From Amaricoccus macauensis_A (GTDB lineage: Bacteria; Pseudomonadota; Alphaproteobacteria; Rhodobacterales; Rhodobacteraceae), in NCBI RefSeq assembly GCF_049800915.1, contig NZ_JBNAFY010000001.1, forward strand, positions 682,001 to 746,000: a stretch of DNA of 64,000 bases, written 5' to 3'. The position numbers and the translations under genes are program-made. Under the pieces are notes generated by a model. It was not told the origin of the DNA. It ran no database searches and saw nothing but the letters and a program-made list of their open reading frames with translations. This document shows positions 8,803 through 17,821 of this stretch, piece by piece; position 1 is the stretch's first letter; every line of letters starts with the position of its first letter.

Positions 8803-8906
8803 TCCAAGCGCGGTGGGGTCAAAGCGGTCATAGCCGTTGTTTGAACTCACCTCGGGAGCGGGATCATGTGGATGGGCGGCGCAGGGTGCAAGACGAGTGC
8901 GATGCC

Positions 8907-10523
8907 ATGAAGACCAGAGATTTCGACTACGTGATCGTCGGGGCCGGATCGGCGGGCTGCGTGCTGGCAGATCGGCTCTCTGCGGGGGGGCGCCACAGTG
9001 TTCTGATACTCGAGGCTGGCGGGAGCGACCGGCAGTTCTGGATCAAGGTGCCGGTGGGCTATGCCATAAACTACGCAAAGCCTGCGCTGAACTGGGGATA
9101 TCACACGGATTCGGAGGAGGGGCTGAACGGTCGCATCTGCTATTGGCCTCGGGGGCGGGTAATCGGTGGTTCTAGTTCGATAAATGCGATGACCTATGTT
9201 CGCGGTCAACCACGTGATTTTGATGACTGGGCAGCGGCGGGCGCGACCGGATGGGCCTGGGACACGGTCCGTGCAATCTACGAACGGATGGAATGTCACT
9301 CGGGCGCGCCGGAGAACGGTGGACCGGTCTGGGTGCAGGATCTGTCGGACCAGATGAACCCCTTTGCGCGTCGTTTTCTCAAGGCCGCGCGGGATGCTGG
9401 CTATCTCACCCCTGATGACATGAATGCGGATGGTGCTGAGGGAATCAGCTACTATCGAAGTAATGTTCGAAGCGGCATGCGCTGGTCTGCCGCGGACGCA
9501 TTTCTGCGTCCAGCACTGTTAAGAGGTAACCTCACGCTAGAAATCCGCGCCCATGTTTCCCGTCTGACATTCGACGGGTCGCGGGCCGATGGGCTGGTTT
9601 ATGAACAGAATGGCGAGGTCTATCGGGTTCGCGCGCGGCGGGAGGTCATATTGAGTGCCGGGGCGATCAACTCGCCCCAACTCCTGCAATTGTCTGGCAT
9701 CGGACCTGCCGAACTGCTCCGGTCGCATGGCGTTGAGGTTCGCCGGGACCTGACGCAGGTGGGCGAAGGGCTTCAGGATCACCTTGCAGTGTCCTTCCAG
9801 TTCCGGGCCACATGCCAAACACTCAACAACGTGCTTGGTCGACCGCTGGGCCGGGCCGTGGCTGGCCTGCGCTACGCCCTTACACGACGTGGCCCGCTCG
9901 CCGTGCCCGTGAACCAGGTTGGCGGCTTCGTGCGATCCGAACCCCGGTCGCGCGGCCCGGACGTGCAGCTCTTCTGCAACCCCGCGTCCTATGAGATCAC
10001 GCCGGAGGGCCGGGTGGTCATCGACCGTGATCCGGGATACTTGCTTTCCGCACAGCCCTGCCGGCCTACGAGCCGGGGCTCGGTGCGCATCCGCTCGGCG
10101 GATTATCGCGAGGTTCCTGTTATTCGGCCGAACTCCCTCGGAACCGAGGAGGACCGCTACACGGCCCTTCGCGGCACGAAGATCATTCGTGCCCTCTCCC
10201 GGACCCCTGCACTGCGTGCCGTGACGTCGGGTTGCAAGACTGCCGGTTTCGAGACTATGGACGACGTCGCGCTGCTTGAGGAATTCCGGGCACGCGCTTC
10301 GACCGTCTTCCACCCGACCTGCACATGCCGCATGGGCGAGGATCCCAAAAAGTCGGTGACGGATACACGGCTTCGCGTTCACGGGGTGCCTGGGCTTCGG
10401 GTGGTGGATGCGTCGGTCTTTCCGAACATCACCTCGGGCAACACCAATGCGCCGACCATGATGCTTGCGCTGCGGGCGTCCGACCTCATCCTGCAGGAAA
10501 CGGAGCAGGCCGCGGCCAACTAG
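8907..10523 (+). CDS. GMC-family FAD oxidoreductase (choline dehydrogenase-like)
   Basis: A flavoprotein of about 538 residues of the glucose-methanol-choline oxidoreductase family that oxidises an alcohol to an aldehyde. The N-terminal FAD motif YVIVGAGSAGCVLADRLS, the GMC signature 1 around RGRVIGGSSSINAMTYVRG, signature 2 around SAGAINSPQLLQLSGIG, and the C-terminal catalytic block with FHPTCTCRMG and SGNTNAPTMM are all intact. The ATG at 8907 (MKTRDFDYV) puts the Rossmann strand at the expected distance; the in-frame ATG at 8841 would add 22 atypical residues. An aldehyde dehydrogenase in the same operon suggests alcohol-to-acid oxidation. True choline specificity is doubtful because no bet genes are nearby. 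Confidence 0.9.
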   Translation: MKTRDFDYVIVGAGSAGCVLADRLSAGGRHSVLILEAGGSDRQFWIKVPVGYAINYAKPALNWGYHTDSEEGLNGRICYWPRGRVIGGSSSINAMTYVRGQPRDFDDWAAAGATGWAWDTVRAIYERMECHSGAPENGGPVWVQDLSDQMNPFARRFLKAARDAGYLTPDDMNADGAEGISYYRSNVRSGMRWSAADAFLRPALLRGNLTLEIRAHVSRLTFDGSRADGLVYEQNGEVYRVRARREVILSAGAINSPQLLQLSGIGPAELLRSHGVEVRRDLTQVGEGLQDHLAVSFQFRATCQTLNNVLGRPLGRAVAGLRYALTRRGPLAVPVNQVGGFVRSEPRSRGPDVQLFCNPASYEITPEGRVVIDRDPGYLLSAQPCRPTSRGSVRIRSADYREVPVIRPNSLGTEEDRYTALRGTKIIRALSRTPALRAVTSGCKTAGFETMDDVALLEEFRARASTVFHPTCTCRMGEDPKKSVTDTRLRVHGVPGLRVVDASVFPNITSGNTNAPTMMLALRASDLILQETEQAAAN

Positions 10524-10539
10524 AAGAAGAGAGATGCCG

Positions 10540-11748
10540 ATGCGTCTGGAGAAGCTTGAAACATTTGTCGTCGGCAACCCGCCACCCCGCCATGGTGGGC
10601 GATATTTCATCTTCGTCCGGCTGACCACGTCCTGCGGGATTACAGGCGTGGGCGAGATCTACAACGCGACTTTCGGACCCGATATCTGTTGCGCAATGGC
10701 CCGTGACATGTTCTCGCGTCACTTCGAGGGGGCGGAGCCGCACCGTATCGAACTCCTATACCGCAAAGCCTACGGAGCAGGGTTTACCCTGCGTCCGGAC
10801 ATCAGCGTGATGGGAATTTTCAGTGGCCTCGAAATGGCCTGCTGGGATATTCTGGGCAAGGCAGCCGACAAGCCGGTTCACGACTTGCTGGGCGGTGCGG
10901 TTCACGATCGGCTGCGAAGCTATTCTTATATCTATCCTTCGAGCGGTGACGTTTATCCCGATCCGGGTCAGCCAAACGCATACAATGACCCGCACGTTGC
11001 AGCAGAGATCGCTGCAGGCATGGTCGAGCAGGGCTTTACGGCCGTGAAATTCGATCCCGCAGGACCCTACACGATCTTTGACGGGCATCAGCCAAGGCTT
11101 GGCGACATCAGTCTCAGTGTAGATTTCTGCAGCGAAATCCGGAAAGCCGTGGGGGATCGCGCGGACCTGCTTTTCGGTACGCACGGACAATTCACCGTCT
11201 CCGGAGCCAAACGCCTTGCGCGCGCGCTCGAACCTTTCGATCCGCTCTGGTTCGAGGAGCCGGTTCCGCCAGAATGCCCCGCCGAAATGGCGCAAGTTGC
11301 AATGTTCACCTCGATCCCTGTGGCGGCCGGAGAGCGGCTCTGTACAAAATACGAGTTCGCCCGCCTGTTGGAGGCAGGTGCGGCATCCATCCTGCAGATG
11401 AACCTCGGGCGGGTCGGCGGGCTGCTCGAGGCCAAGAAGATTGCTGGCATGGCCGAAACGCAACAGGTCCAGATCGCCCCGCACCTCTATTGCGGGCCGA
11501 TCGTGGCGGCCGCCAACATCCAGATCGCCGCGGCGTCGCCCAATTTCCTTATTCTGGAGAGTATCGGCACGTTTGACGGTCCGTACATGGCCGCAGTCAA
11601 GGGCGAGATCGCTTGGGAAGACGGCTATGTCGTTCCATCTCGCAGGCCCGGCCTCGGTCTCGAACTCGATGACACGGCCATTGCTTCAATGCCCTACACC
11701 GAAGGCGAACTTCATCTGACGATGAGCGAGTCGCACGCAACCTCCTGA
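10540..11748 (+). CDS. mandelate racemase / muconate lactonizing enzyme-family protein (enolase superfamily)
   Basis: A protein of about 402 residues of the enolase superfamily, probably a sugar-acid dehydratase or racemase. It shows the capping domain (about 1-125) and the barrel with VKFDPAGP, acidic metal-ligand positions in WFEEPVPPE and AAGERL, and the late-barrel His in APHLYCGP. The third-strand motif is FGTHGQFT and the usual D/N-x-x-x-x-GG segment reads NLGRVGG. The ATG at 10540 lies 6 bases after the GAAGAGAG ribosome site; an ATG at 10534 is also possible. It sits between a GMC alcohol oxidase-type gene and an aldehyde dehydrogenase, so all three probably work on one polyol or sugar-derived compound. 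Confidence 0.87.
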   Translation: MRLEKLETFVVGNPPPRHGGRYFIFVRLTTSCGITGVGEIYNATFGPDICCAMARDMFSRHFEGAEPHRIELLYRKAYGAGFTLRPDISVMGIFSGLEMACWDILGKAADKPVHDLLGGAVHDRLRSYSYIYPSSGDVYPDPGQPNAYNDPHVAAEIAAGMVEQGFTAVKFDPAGPYTIFDGHQPRLGDISLSVDFCSEIRKAVGDRADLLFGTHGQFTVSGAKRLARALEPFDPLWFEEPVPPECPAEMAQVAMFTSIPVAAGERLCTKYEFARLLEAGAASILQMNLGRVGGLLEAKKIAGMAETQQVQIAPHLYCGPIVAAANIQIAAASPNFLILESIGTFDGPYMAAVKGEIAWEDGYVVPSRRPGLGLELDDTAIASMPYTEGELHLTMSESHATS

Positions 11749-11760
11749 GCGAGTTAAGAC

Positions 11761-13203
11761 ATGATCACGATTGACAGATACTACATTGGTGGCGAATGGG
11801 TCATGCCGGATGCCCCGCGCCAGATGCCCATCCTGACCCCTTCGACCGGTGCACAGGTCGGAACCGTTTCCCTTGGCAATTCGCAAGATGTGGACCGCGC
11901 GGTCTCCTCCGCGAAGGCGGCCTTCGAGACCTACTCTATGACCACGAAGGCGGAGCGTCTTGCACTGCTGCACCGTCTCGCCGAAATCTCTCGCGCTAGG
12001 ATGGACGATCTCGCCCGAGCCATTACCACTGAGATGGGTGCCCCGGCCAAGATGTCGCGGGAAGTGCAGGCACAATCAGGCCTTGGTCACCTCGAGAGTT
12101 TCATCGCCGCGCTGGAGGCGCATGAGGCAGAAGAAACCCTTCCAAGCGGCGATATCGTCAGCTTAGAGCCCATAGGGGTCTGCGGTTTGATCACGCCGTG
12201 GAACTGGCCGATCAACCAGATCTCTCTCAAAGTAATTCCGGCACTTGCCACTGGCTGCACCTGTGTGCTGAAGCCGTCCGAGCACACGCCGCTTTCTGCC
12301 CGCATCTACGCAGAGATGATCCACGAGGCGGGGTTTCCGCCGGGGGTTTTCAACCTCGTCTTCGGTGACGGTGAGGGCGTCGGAGCGGCCCTGTCCCGAC
12401 ACGGAGACGTTGCAATGATGTCTTTCACAGGATCGACCCGCGCGGGCCGCGCCGTATCCCGCGATGCTGCAGCAACGATCAAACGGGTGACGCTGGAGTT
12501 GGGAGGCAAGTCCCCAAATGTCATTTTCGCAGACGCGGATGTGGAGGCAAGCGTTACTCAGGGCGTTTTCGATTGTTTCGACAATTCGGGACAGTCCTGC
12601 AACGCACCGACCCGGATGCTCGTGGAGCGAAGTGCCTATGACCTTGCGCTTGAAATTGCTCGTGCTGCCGCCGAGGCTCAGAAAGTCGGGGATCCGGCTG
12701 AAGAAGGGGACCACATCGGGCCACTCTTCGATGAAATCCAGTATCACCGCGTGCAGGCGCTTATAGGCAAGGGGATCGACGAGGGAACCCGTTTGCTGGC
12801 CGGTGGTCTGGGGCGTCCCGCCGGATTGCCGAAGGGTCTGGAGACAGGCTGGTTCGCGCGCCCGACGGTTTTCTGTGACGTGACCCCGGACATGACCCTG
12901 TGGCGTGAAGAAATTTTCGGTCCTGTTCTAGTGATGGCGCCATTCGACACAGAGGAAGAAGCTATCGCGCTTGCCAATGATACAGACTACGGGCTCGACG
13001 CCTATGTCTCGACAGGAGATGAGGCAAGAGCGCTGCGCATGGCGCGCGCGATGCGGGCAGGAGGCATTCATATCAACGGGCGCGGGTCTGACTACGGTTC
13101 GCCTTTCGGCGGGTTCAAGCAGTCCGGGATTGGTCGCGAAGGCGGACGCTTCGGCCTCGAGGACTACCTCGAAATCAAGGTGCGCCCGCCGTTCAGCGTC
13201 TAG
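11761..13203 (+). CDS. NAD(P)-dependent aldehyde dehydrogenase
   Basis: A 480-residue aldehyde dehydrogenase superfamily protein. The cofactor motif FTGSTRAGRAVSR, the general base in LELGGKSPNVIF (about residue 246), the nucleophilic Cys in NSGQSCNAPTR (about residue 280) and EEIFGPVL are all present, so it should be catalytically active. It follows the enolase-family gene by 12 bp and would oxidise the aldehyde made by the GMC enzyme or by a dehydratase/aldolase step. The substrate is not evident. Confidence 0.92.
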   Translation: MITIDRYYIGGEWVMPDAPRQMPILTPSTGAQVGTVSLGNSQDVDRAVSSAKAAFETYSMTTKAERLALLHRLAEISRARMDDLARAITTEMGAPAKMSREVQAQSGLGHLESFIAALEAHEAEETLPSGDIVSLEPIGVCGLITPWNWPINQISLKVIPALATGCTCVLKPSEHTPLSARIYAEMIHEAGFPPGVFNLVFGDGEGVGAALSRHGDVAMMSFTGSTRAGRAVSRDAAATIKRVTLELGGKSPNVIFADADVEASVTQGVFDCFDNSGQSCNAPTRMLVERSAYDLALEIARAAAEAQKVGDPAEEGDHIGPLFDEIQYHRVQALIGKGIDEGTRLLAGGLGRPAGLPKGLETGWFARPTVFCDVTPDMTLWREEIFGPVLVMAPFDTEEEAIALANDTDYGLDAYVSTGDEARALRMARAMRAGGIHINGRGSDYGSPFGGFKQSGIGREGGRFGLEDYLEIKVRPPFSV

Positions 13204-13263
13204 AGCAAATGATGGCTTTCCTAACGGGCGCGTAAGCGGTGCGGGCCCGTCAGACAATATGGA

Positions 13264-14256
13264 TCACTCTGCCGGTGCTCTTTCAGCCAGAAGTTTGGCA
13301 AGGGGCGCTGACAGACCTGTCGGAATGACTTCGTATCCAGGCTCCTCGGGCTCGTCATCGACCATCTCGGCGGGAAAGCCCGGCGCAGAAACTTTCAGGC
13401 CCGTTGCTTCTTCAAGGCGGCGGATGATGTTGGGTGAAAGCTCACGCTCGCCGAAGCGTGCGATTCCGTCATTGAAGATTTCGAGCATCAGCGGGCTGAT
13501 CTCCAGAGGAACATCATTTGCCTCGGCGATCTTTTGGAACAGGCCGATATCCTTTTTCACCAAGTCCATGGTGAAGGAAATGTCTCGTGACCCGTTCAGA
13601 ATCACCTGACTTTCGGTCTCGTGTACGAAGGAGGTGCCGGACGAAATCTTCATCGCCTCGTAGGTCGTGTTCATGTCCATTCCGGCCGCCTTCATCGTCA
13701 CCAATGCTTCGCAGCAAGTGAGCAGGTTCGCAGTGGCGAGGTAGTTCGTCATCACCTTAAGGATTGAAGCGCTGCCGATTTCGCCGGTGTGCAACACCCT
13801 GCGGCCAAGGGTCGTCAGGGTCGGGAGCATCCTTTCGAAGGTCGCCCGATCACAGCCGGCAAAGATCGAGATGTTTCCGGTATCTGCGCGGTGGCAGCCC
13901 CCGGACACCGGGCATTCCATAGCCGCCCCGCCACGCGCGATGACTTCATCGGCAAGCCGTCTGATTTCACCTGAGTCGGTTGTCGACATCTCCATCCAGA
14001 TTTTGCTGCCATCGACAGCCGGCAGCATAGCCTCGACGACGGCTGCGGAAGCCGCTGGAGAAGGAAGGCAGGTGATTACCGCATCGCAGTCCTGCATCAG
14101 AGCGAGGGGACCAGACGTGGGTTTTGCGCCCCGTTCCACAAATTTCTCCACAAGGGACGGGTCGAGATCGTGTACGGTAAGATCGAAGCCGTTTCTTAGC
14201 AGGCTGCCGGCAAGTTTGCCGCCAACATTGCCAAGACCGACAAAGCCGATTTTCAT
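13264..14256 (-). CDS. NAD(P)-dependent beta-hydroxyacid dehydrogenase (3-hydroxyisobutyrate / tartronate semialdehyde reductase family)
   Basis: A 330-residue beta-hydroxyacid dehydrogenase. The N-terminal Rossmann motif MKIGFVGLGNVGGKLAGSL, the substrate loop CPVSGGCHRADTG and the catalytic Lys in ILKVMTNYLATANL (about residue 172) are visible. The ATG at 14256 is chosen because the upstream extension (to 14313) has no family character. It is convergent with the aldehyde dehydrogenase gene. It may reduce a semialdehyde from the same pathway, but exact specificity is unknown. Confidence 0.88.
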   Translation of the reverse strand: MKIGFVGLGNVGGKLAGSLLRNGFDLTVHDLDPSLVEKFVERGAKPTSGPLALMQDCDAVITCLPSPAASAAVVEAMLPAVDGSKIWMEMSTTDSGEIRRLADEVIARGGAAMECPVSGGCHRADTGNISIFAGCDRATFERMLPTLTTLGRRVLHTGEIGSASILKVMTNYLATANLLTCCEALVTMKAAGMDMNTTYEAMKISSGTSFVHETESQVILNGSRDISFTMDLVKKDIGLFQKIAEANDVPLEISPLMLEIFNDGIARFGERELSPNIIRRLEEATGLKVSAPGFPAEMVDDEPEEPGYEVIPTGLSAPLAKLLAERAPAE

Positions 14257-14323
14257 GGAGGAATTATCCTTATTCTGGGACGTGGGGCGCTTTGAACCAT
14301 TAGCCTGAGGCAATCATATCTCC

Positions 14324-14369
14324 CAGTAAAGCAACCGCATTGGGCCCATTGGGGCGGCTTCCATTGGCC
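14324..14369 (+). repeat. degenerate intergenic repeat, copy A
   Basis: The stretch beginning CAGTAAAGCAA and running through CATTGGGCCCATTGGGGC is repeated, with substitutions, at 20735-20781. The two copies share the opening 11 bases exactly, CAT 3 bases later, and ATTGGGGC, then decay. No coding function was found; it may be a relic of an insertion-sequence end or a dispersed intergenic element. Confidence 0.5.
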
Positions 14370-14405
14370 ATTCTTGCTGACCGATGCGGGGCGAGCCGAA
14401 ATCGA

Positions 14406-15280
14406 ATGCAAGAGGAGGAGGCATTGAGCACCGGACCGGATTATGCGGAACTCATAGATGAGGAGACGTGGGCATTGATTCAAAAGAGCGTAGACTTCTA
14501 CCCACCCGGCGCCGCGGGCGAAGGCGCAATCGCGAACCGCGCACGCTATGACGAAATGTATCGAGCTTTCCGCAGGGGCCGCCCGGCCTGGTGTCCAGCC
14601 GAGACTGCACGCCGTGTGAAGTCCCCTGCCGGGTCTACGAAGCGGAAACGGAGAGTGGCAGGACACCGTATCTGCATGATGGCGGGGGAGTAGTTTGTTG
14701 CGAGGAGAGTCATGACGACACCTGTGCCGAGATTTTCCATCGGGTCGGCTTCCGTGTGGTGGCAATCGATTAACGGCCCGCCCCCGAACATCACCATCCG
14801 GCGGCTTCCGAGGATGCGCTGGCCATGAGTGAGGCGGTGCCGTGAGCCTTCGGCGGAAGTATGGTGCTGGTGGGGGATAGTGCGGGTGCAACGCTGCCCA
14901 CGAGCATCCGCCACGTTTTGCGCGGACTGAGTGTGCCAATTTTGGGCCAGGTGCTGATTTACCTGTTCCTTGGCCCAGCATGGGGGACGGGCAACCGTAT
15001 CACACGTGCCATCGCGCCTCCTATTCCGGACCCGGGGCTCGAGCCGCTGTCCGATACCGAATATTCGGGTTTGCCACGACCGTGGCTTTTGCGGCAGCGT
15101 GCGATCCACTTGCGGATGACGCTGGGCTCTATGCCGCGCGGATCATGGGATCCGGCGGTCGCGCACAGGCGAATATCAAGAGAGAGTCTTGTATACGGTT
15201 ACCTTCGCGTGCGTGGATATGCCAGACGCGCCCGGTTGAGATTCGAGCGGATCATCCGGGCTATCGAAGTCCAATCAAGT
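14406..15280 (+). pseudogene. decayed alpha/beta hydrolase (acetyl-esterase / HSL-type) gene
   Basis: Family blocks occur in order but in different frames. The N-terminus DYAELIDEETWALIQKSVDF is in one frame from 14406. At about 14590 the frame shifts to CRVYEAETESGRTPYLHDGGG (oxyanion-hole HGGG equivalent). An in-frame TAA at 14771 replaces the Tyr expected before RPAPEHHHPAASEDALA, and a TGA at 14843 precedes VLVGDSAGATLP (nucleophile elbow). A further shift near 15085 brings in AAACDPLADDAGLYAARI, and the frame changes back for SLVYGYLRVRGYARRARLRF. At least three frame changes and two stops make it non-functional. It lies between the beta-hydroxyacid dehydrogenase and the ABC transporter and probably once supplied an ester hydrolase to this cluster. 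Confidence 0.85.
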
Positions 15281-15375
15281 GGCACCAGGCATGCCGCCAG
15301 GTAAACACTTGAGTTGGGCCTCCGTGAATGTTCCTGGGGATCGGAGTTGGCGGTCATGGGGTTGAAGAACTCATA

Positions 15376-17010
15376 TCAGATCCCCGCGTTTTCCATGCGC
15401 CGGGCCGCCATCACTGTTTCAAGCCACCCAAGCTTCATCTCCGGAACGGACGCCAGCAACATTTCGGTGTAGTCGTCGAAGGGAGGCCTGAGCACCAGGG
15501 ATTTCGGACCGTAGCGCACCACTTTGCCGCGATGCATGACAGCGATAGCGTCTGCGATTGCGCGCACCGTCGCGAGGTCATGAGTGATGAACATGTACGC
15601 CACGTTCTCCTGTTTCTGAAGGTCCAGGAGGAGGGTGAGGATGCCGTCCGCTACCAACGGGTCCAGCGCCGAGGTGACCTCGTCACAGATGATCAGGCGC
15701 GGTTTCGCAGCCAGGGCGCGTGCTATGCACACGCGCTGCTTCTGTCCGCCGGAGAGTTCGGCCGGGTATCGATCTGCGAAGTTCTTGCCCATCTCGATTT
15801 GATCGAGGAGCTCCTGCACGCGCCGGTGTTTCTCCTTGCCCCTAAGCCCGAAATAGAACTCGAGCGGCCGACCAATAATTGAGCCTACGGTCTGGCGAGG
15901 ATTCATGGCGACATCCGCCATCTGATAGATCATCTGCAGTTCCCGCAGATCATCTCTCGTGCGAGCCTTCAGCGTCGGTGGCAATTCGCGTTCTGCGAAA
16001 CTTATCCGCCCTGAATGCGGTGGCAGAAGTCCCGTGACGGCCCGCGCCAAGGTAGACTTTCCCGATCCGCTCTCGCCCACGACTGCGAGTGTCTGGCCTG
16101 GGGCGATGGCCACGCTGATATCCCTGAGGACGTCGCGATCCATTCCCGGGTATTGCGCCGACAGGTTTGATATCTCAAGCACGGGTTCGGCGGGTGGCTT
16201 ACCCTCATGTACTATCGATCGGACGGATACGAGCGCGCGCGTGTAGGCCTCGCGCGGGGATTGGATGATCTGTTGCGTTTGGCCATGCTCGACCATCCTG
16301 CCATTCTGCAAAACCATGATCTCGTCCGCAACCTGAGCCACAACAGCGAGATCATGGGTGATATACAGAGCAGAAACACCAGTCTCACGGATCGCCCTCT
16401 TGATCGCGGCCAATACGTCGATCTGCGTTGTCACGTCGAGTGCGGTGGTTGGTTCGTCGAAGACCACGAGCGATGGACGCGGGCAAAGTGCCATCGCGGT
16501 CATCACGCGCTGCAACTGACCGCCCGAAACCTGATGCGGGTAGCGATTGCCTATGGACTCCGGGTTGGGCAAGCCAAGCTGACGGAAGAGGTCGATTGCG
16601 CGGGTCTCGGCCTCCGATCGGCTGGCAAGACCTCTACCCACGGTGGTTTCGATCACCTGATCCATAAGCCTGAGAGCCGGATTGAAGGCCGCCGCCGCGG
16701 ATTGGGCAACATACGTCACTTCGCCGCCCCGGAGATTGCGGAGATCGCTCACACTTTCTTTCAGGATGTCCCGCCCGTTGAGAACGACCTCGCCACCTGT
16801 AATTCGCACCCCGCCGCGTCCGTAGGCCATCGCGGACAAGCCGATTGTCGATTTTCCGGCGCCGGATTCTCCGATCAGTCCCAGCACCTTGCCGCGCTGG
16901 AGCTTGAAGGAGACGCCGTGGACAATGGAGATGTCCTTTGGAGGTCCGTCATCGGGATAGACTTTCGCGCCGATCTTAAGATCACGGATGTCGAGAAGAA
17001 TATCATCCAT
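15376..17010 (-). CDS. dipeptide/oligopeptide-type ABC transporter, fused double ATPase
   Basis: A 544-residue protein with two complete ABC nucleotide-binding domains in one chain, equivalent to DppD plus DppF. The first domain has Walker A GESGAGKST (about 42-50), signature VSGGQLQR and Walker B VVFDEPTTALD. The second has GESGSGKST (about 315), LSGGQKQR and LIICDEVTSALD. Both appear competent. It is the last gene of a four-gene minus-strand operon and overlaps the upstream permease by 8 bp. It powers uptake of the ligand bound by the product of the 18782-20371 gene. Confidence 0.93.
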   Translation of the reverse strand: MDDILLDIRDLKIGAKVYPDDGPPKDISIVHGVSFKLQRGKVLGLIGESGAGKSTIGLSAMAYGRGGVRITGGEVVLNGRDILKESVSDLRNLRGGEVTYVAQSAAAAFNPALRLMDQVIETTVGRGLASRSEAETRAIDLFRQLGLPNPESIGNRYPHQVSGGQLQRVMTAMALCPRPSLVVFDEPTTALDVTTQIDVLAAIKRAIRETGVSALYITHDLAVVAQVADEIMVLQNGRMVEHGQTQQIIQSPREAYTRALVSVRSIVHEGKPPAEPVLEISNLSAQYPGMDRDVLRDISVAIAPGQTLAVVGESGSGKSTLARAVTGLLPPHSGRISFAERELPPTLKARTRDDLRELQMIYQMADVAMNPRQTVGSIIGRPLEFYFGLRGKEKHRRVQELLDQIEMGKNFADRYPAELSGGQKQRVCIARALAAKPRLIICDEVTSALDPLVADGILTLLLDLQKQENVAYMFITHDLATVRAIADAIAVMHRGKVVRYGPKSLVLRPPFDDYTEMLLASVPEMKLGWLETVMAARRMENAGI

Positions 17011-17821
17011 CGCGGCCTCCCTTGAGGCTTGTGGTGCGGTTGAGGATCCAGTCGGCTACCAAGTTCACCGAAATTGCTAGAGTAGCGATGGAGATGGCGG
17101 GGATCAGTGCCGCGGGAATTCCGTAGACTATCCCGTCCTTGTTTTCCTTCACGATGCCACCCCAATCGGCGAGCGGCGGCTGGACGCCCAGCCCGAGAAA
17201 AGACAGGGTCGAGATGAATAGCACCATGAAGATGAACCGCAGACCCATTTCCGCAACCATCGGGGAGAGCGCATTGGGCAGGATTTCGTGGAAGATAATC
17301 CATCTGCGTCCCTCTCCGCGCAGGCGCGCCGCCTCGACGAAATCCATTACGTTGATATCGACCGCGACGGCCCGGCTGAGCCGGAAAACGCGGGTGGAGT
17401 CCAGAAGGCCCATTACCATGATCAACACGAAGATCGTCACTGGCATCACGGAAAGAACTACGAGAGCGAAGATTAGCGCAGGGATAGACATGACGAGATC
17501 GATAAATCTCGAAAGGGCCTGATCGACCCAGCCGCCCATCACCGCCGCTGTCAGCCCGAGGAAAGCGCCGACGGAGAAGCTGAGAAGCGTTGCTGCGGTC
17601 GCGATCAGAATAGTGGTCTGGCCCCCGTAGATGAGCCGGCTCAGAAGGTCGCGCCCGATATTGTCCGTGCCCAGCCAGTGCTCTGGCGAAGCTGGCTCCC
17701 AGACGCCACCGACCACTTCAGCCATGCCGTAGGGGGCGATAAAGTCTGCGAAAATTGCGCTCAGAAAATAAACTGCCGTCAGGATGAGGCCGATGAAGGC
17801 TGAGATTGGAATGCCCCTCAT
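17003..17821 (-). CDS. ABC transporter permease (DppC-like)
   Basis: A 272-residue inner-membrane permease of the peptide/opine/nickel class. It has an N-terminal hydrophobic helix, the WLGTDNIGRDLLSRLIYG motif typical of DppC proteins (about residues 48-65), and the EAA loop around EAARLRGEGRRWIIFHEILP that docks the ATPase. It overlaps the second permease by 4 bp and the ATPase gene by 8 bp. Confidence 0.92.
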   Translation of the reverse strand: MRGIPISAFIGLILTAVYFLSAIFADFIAPYGMAEVVGGVWEPASPEHWLGTDNIGRDLLSRLIYGGQTTILIATAATLLSFSVGAFLGLTAAVMGGWVDQALSRFIDLVMSIPALIFALVVLSVMPVTIFVLIMVMGLLDSTRVFRLSRAVAVDINVMDFVEAARLRGEGRRWIIFHEILPNALSPMVAEMGLRFIFMVLFISTLSFLGLGVQPPLADWGGIVKENKDGIVYGIPAALIPAISIATLAISVNLVADWILNRTTSLKGGRDG

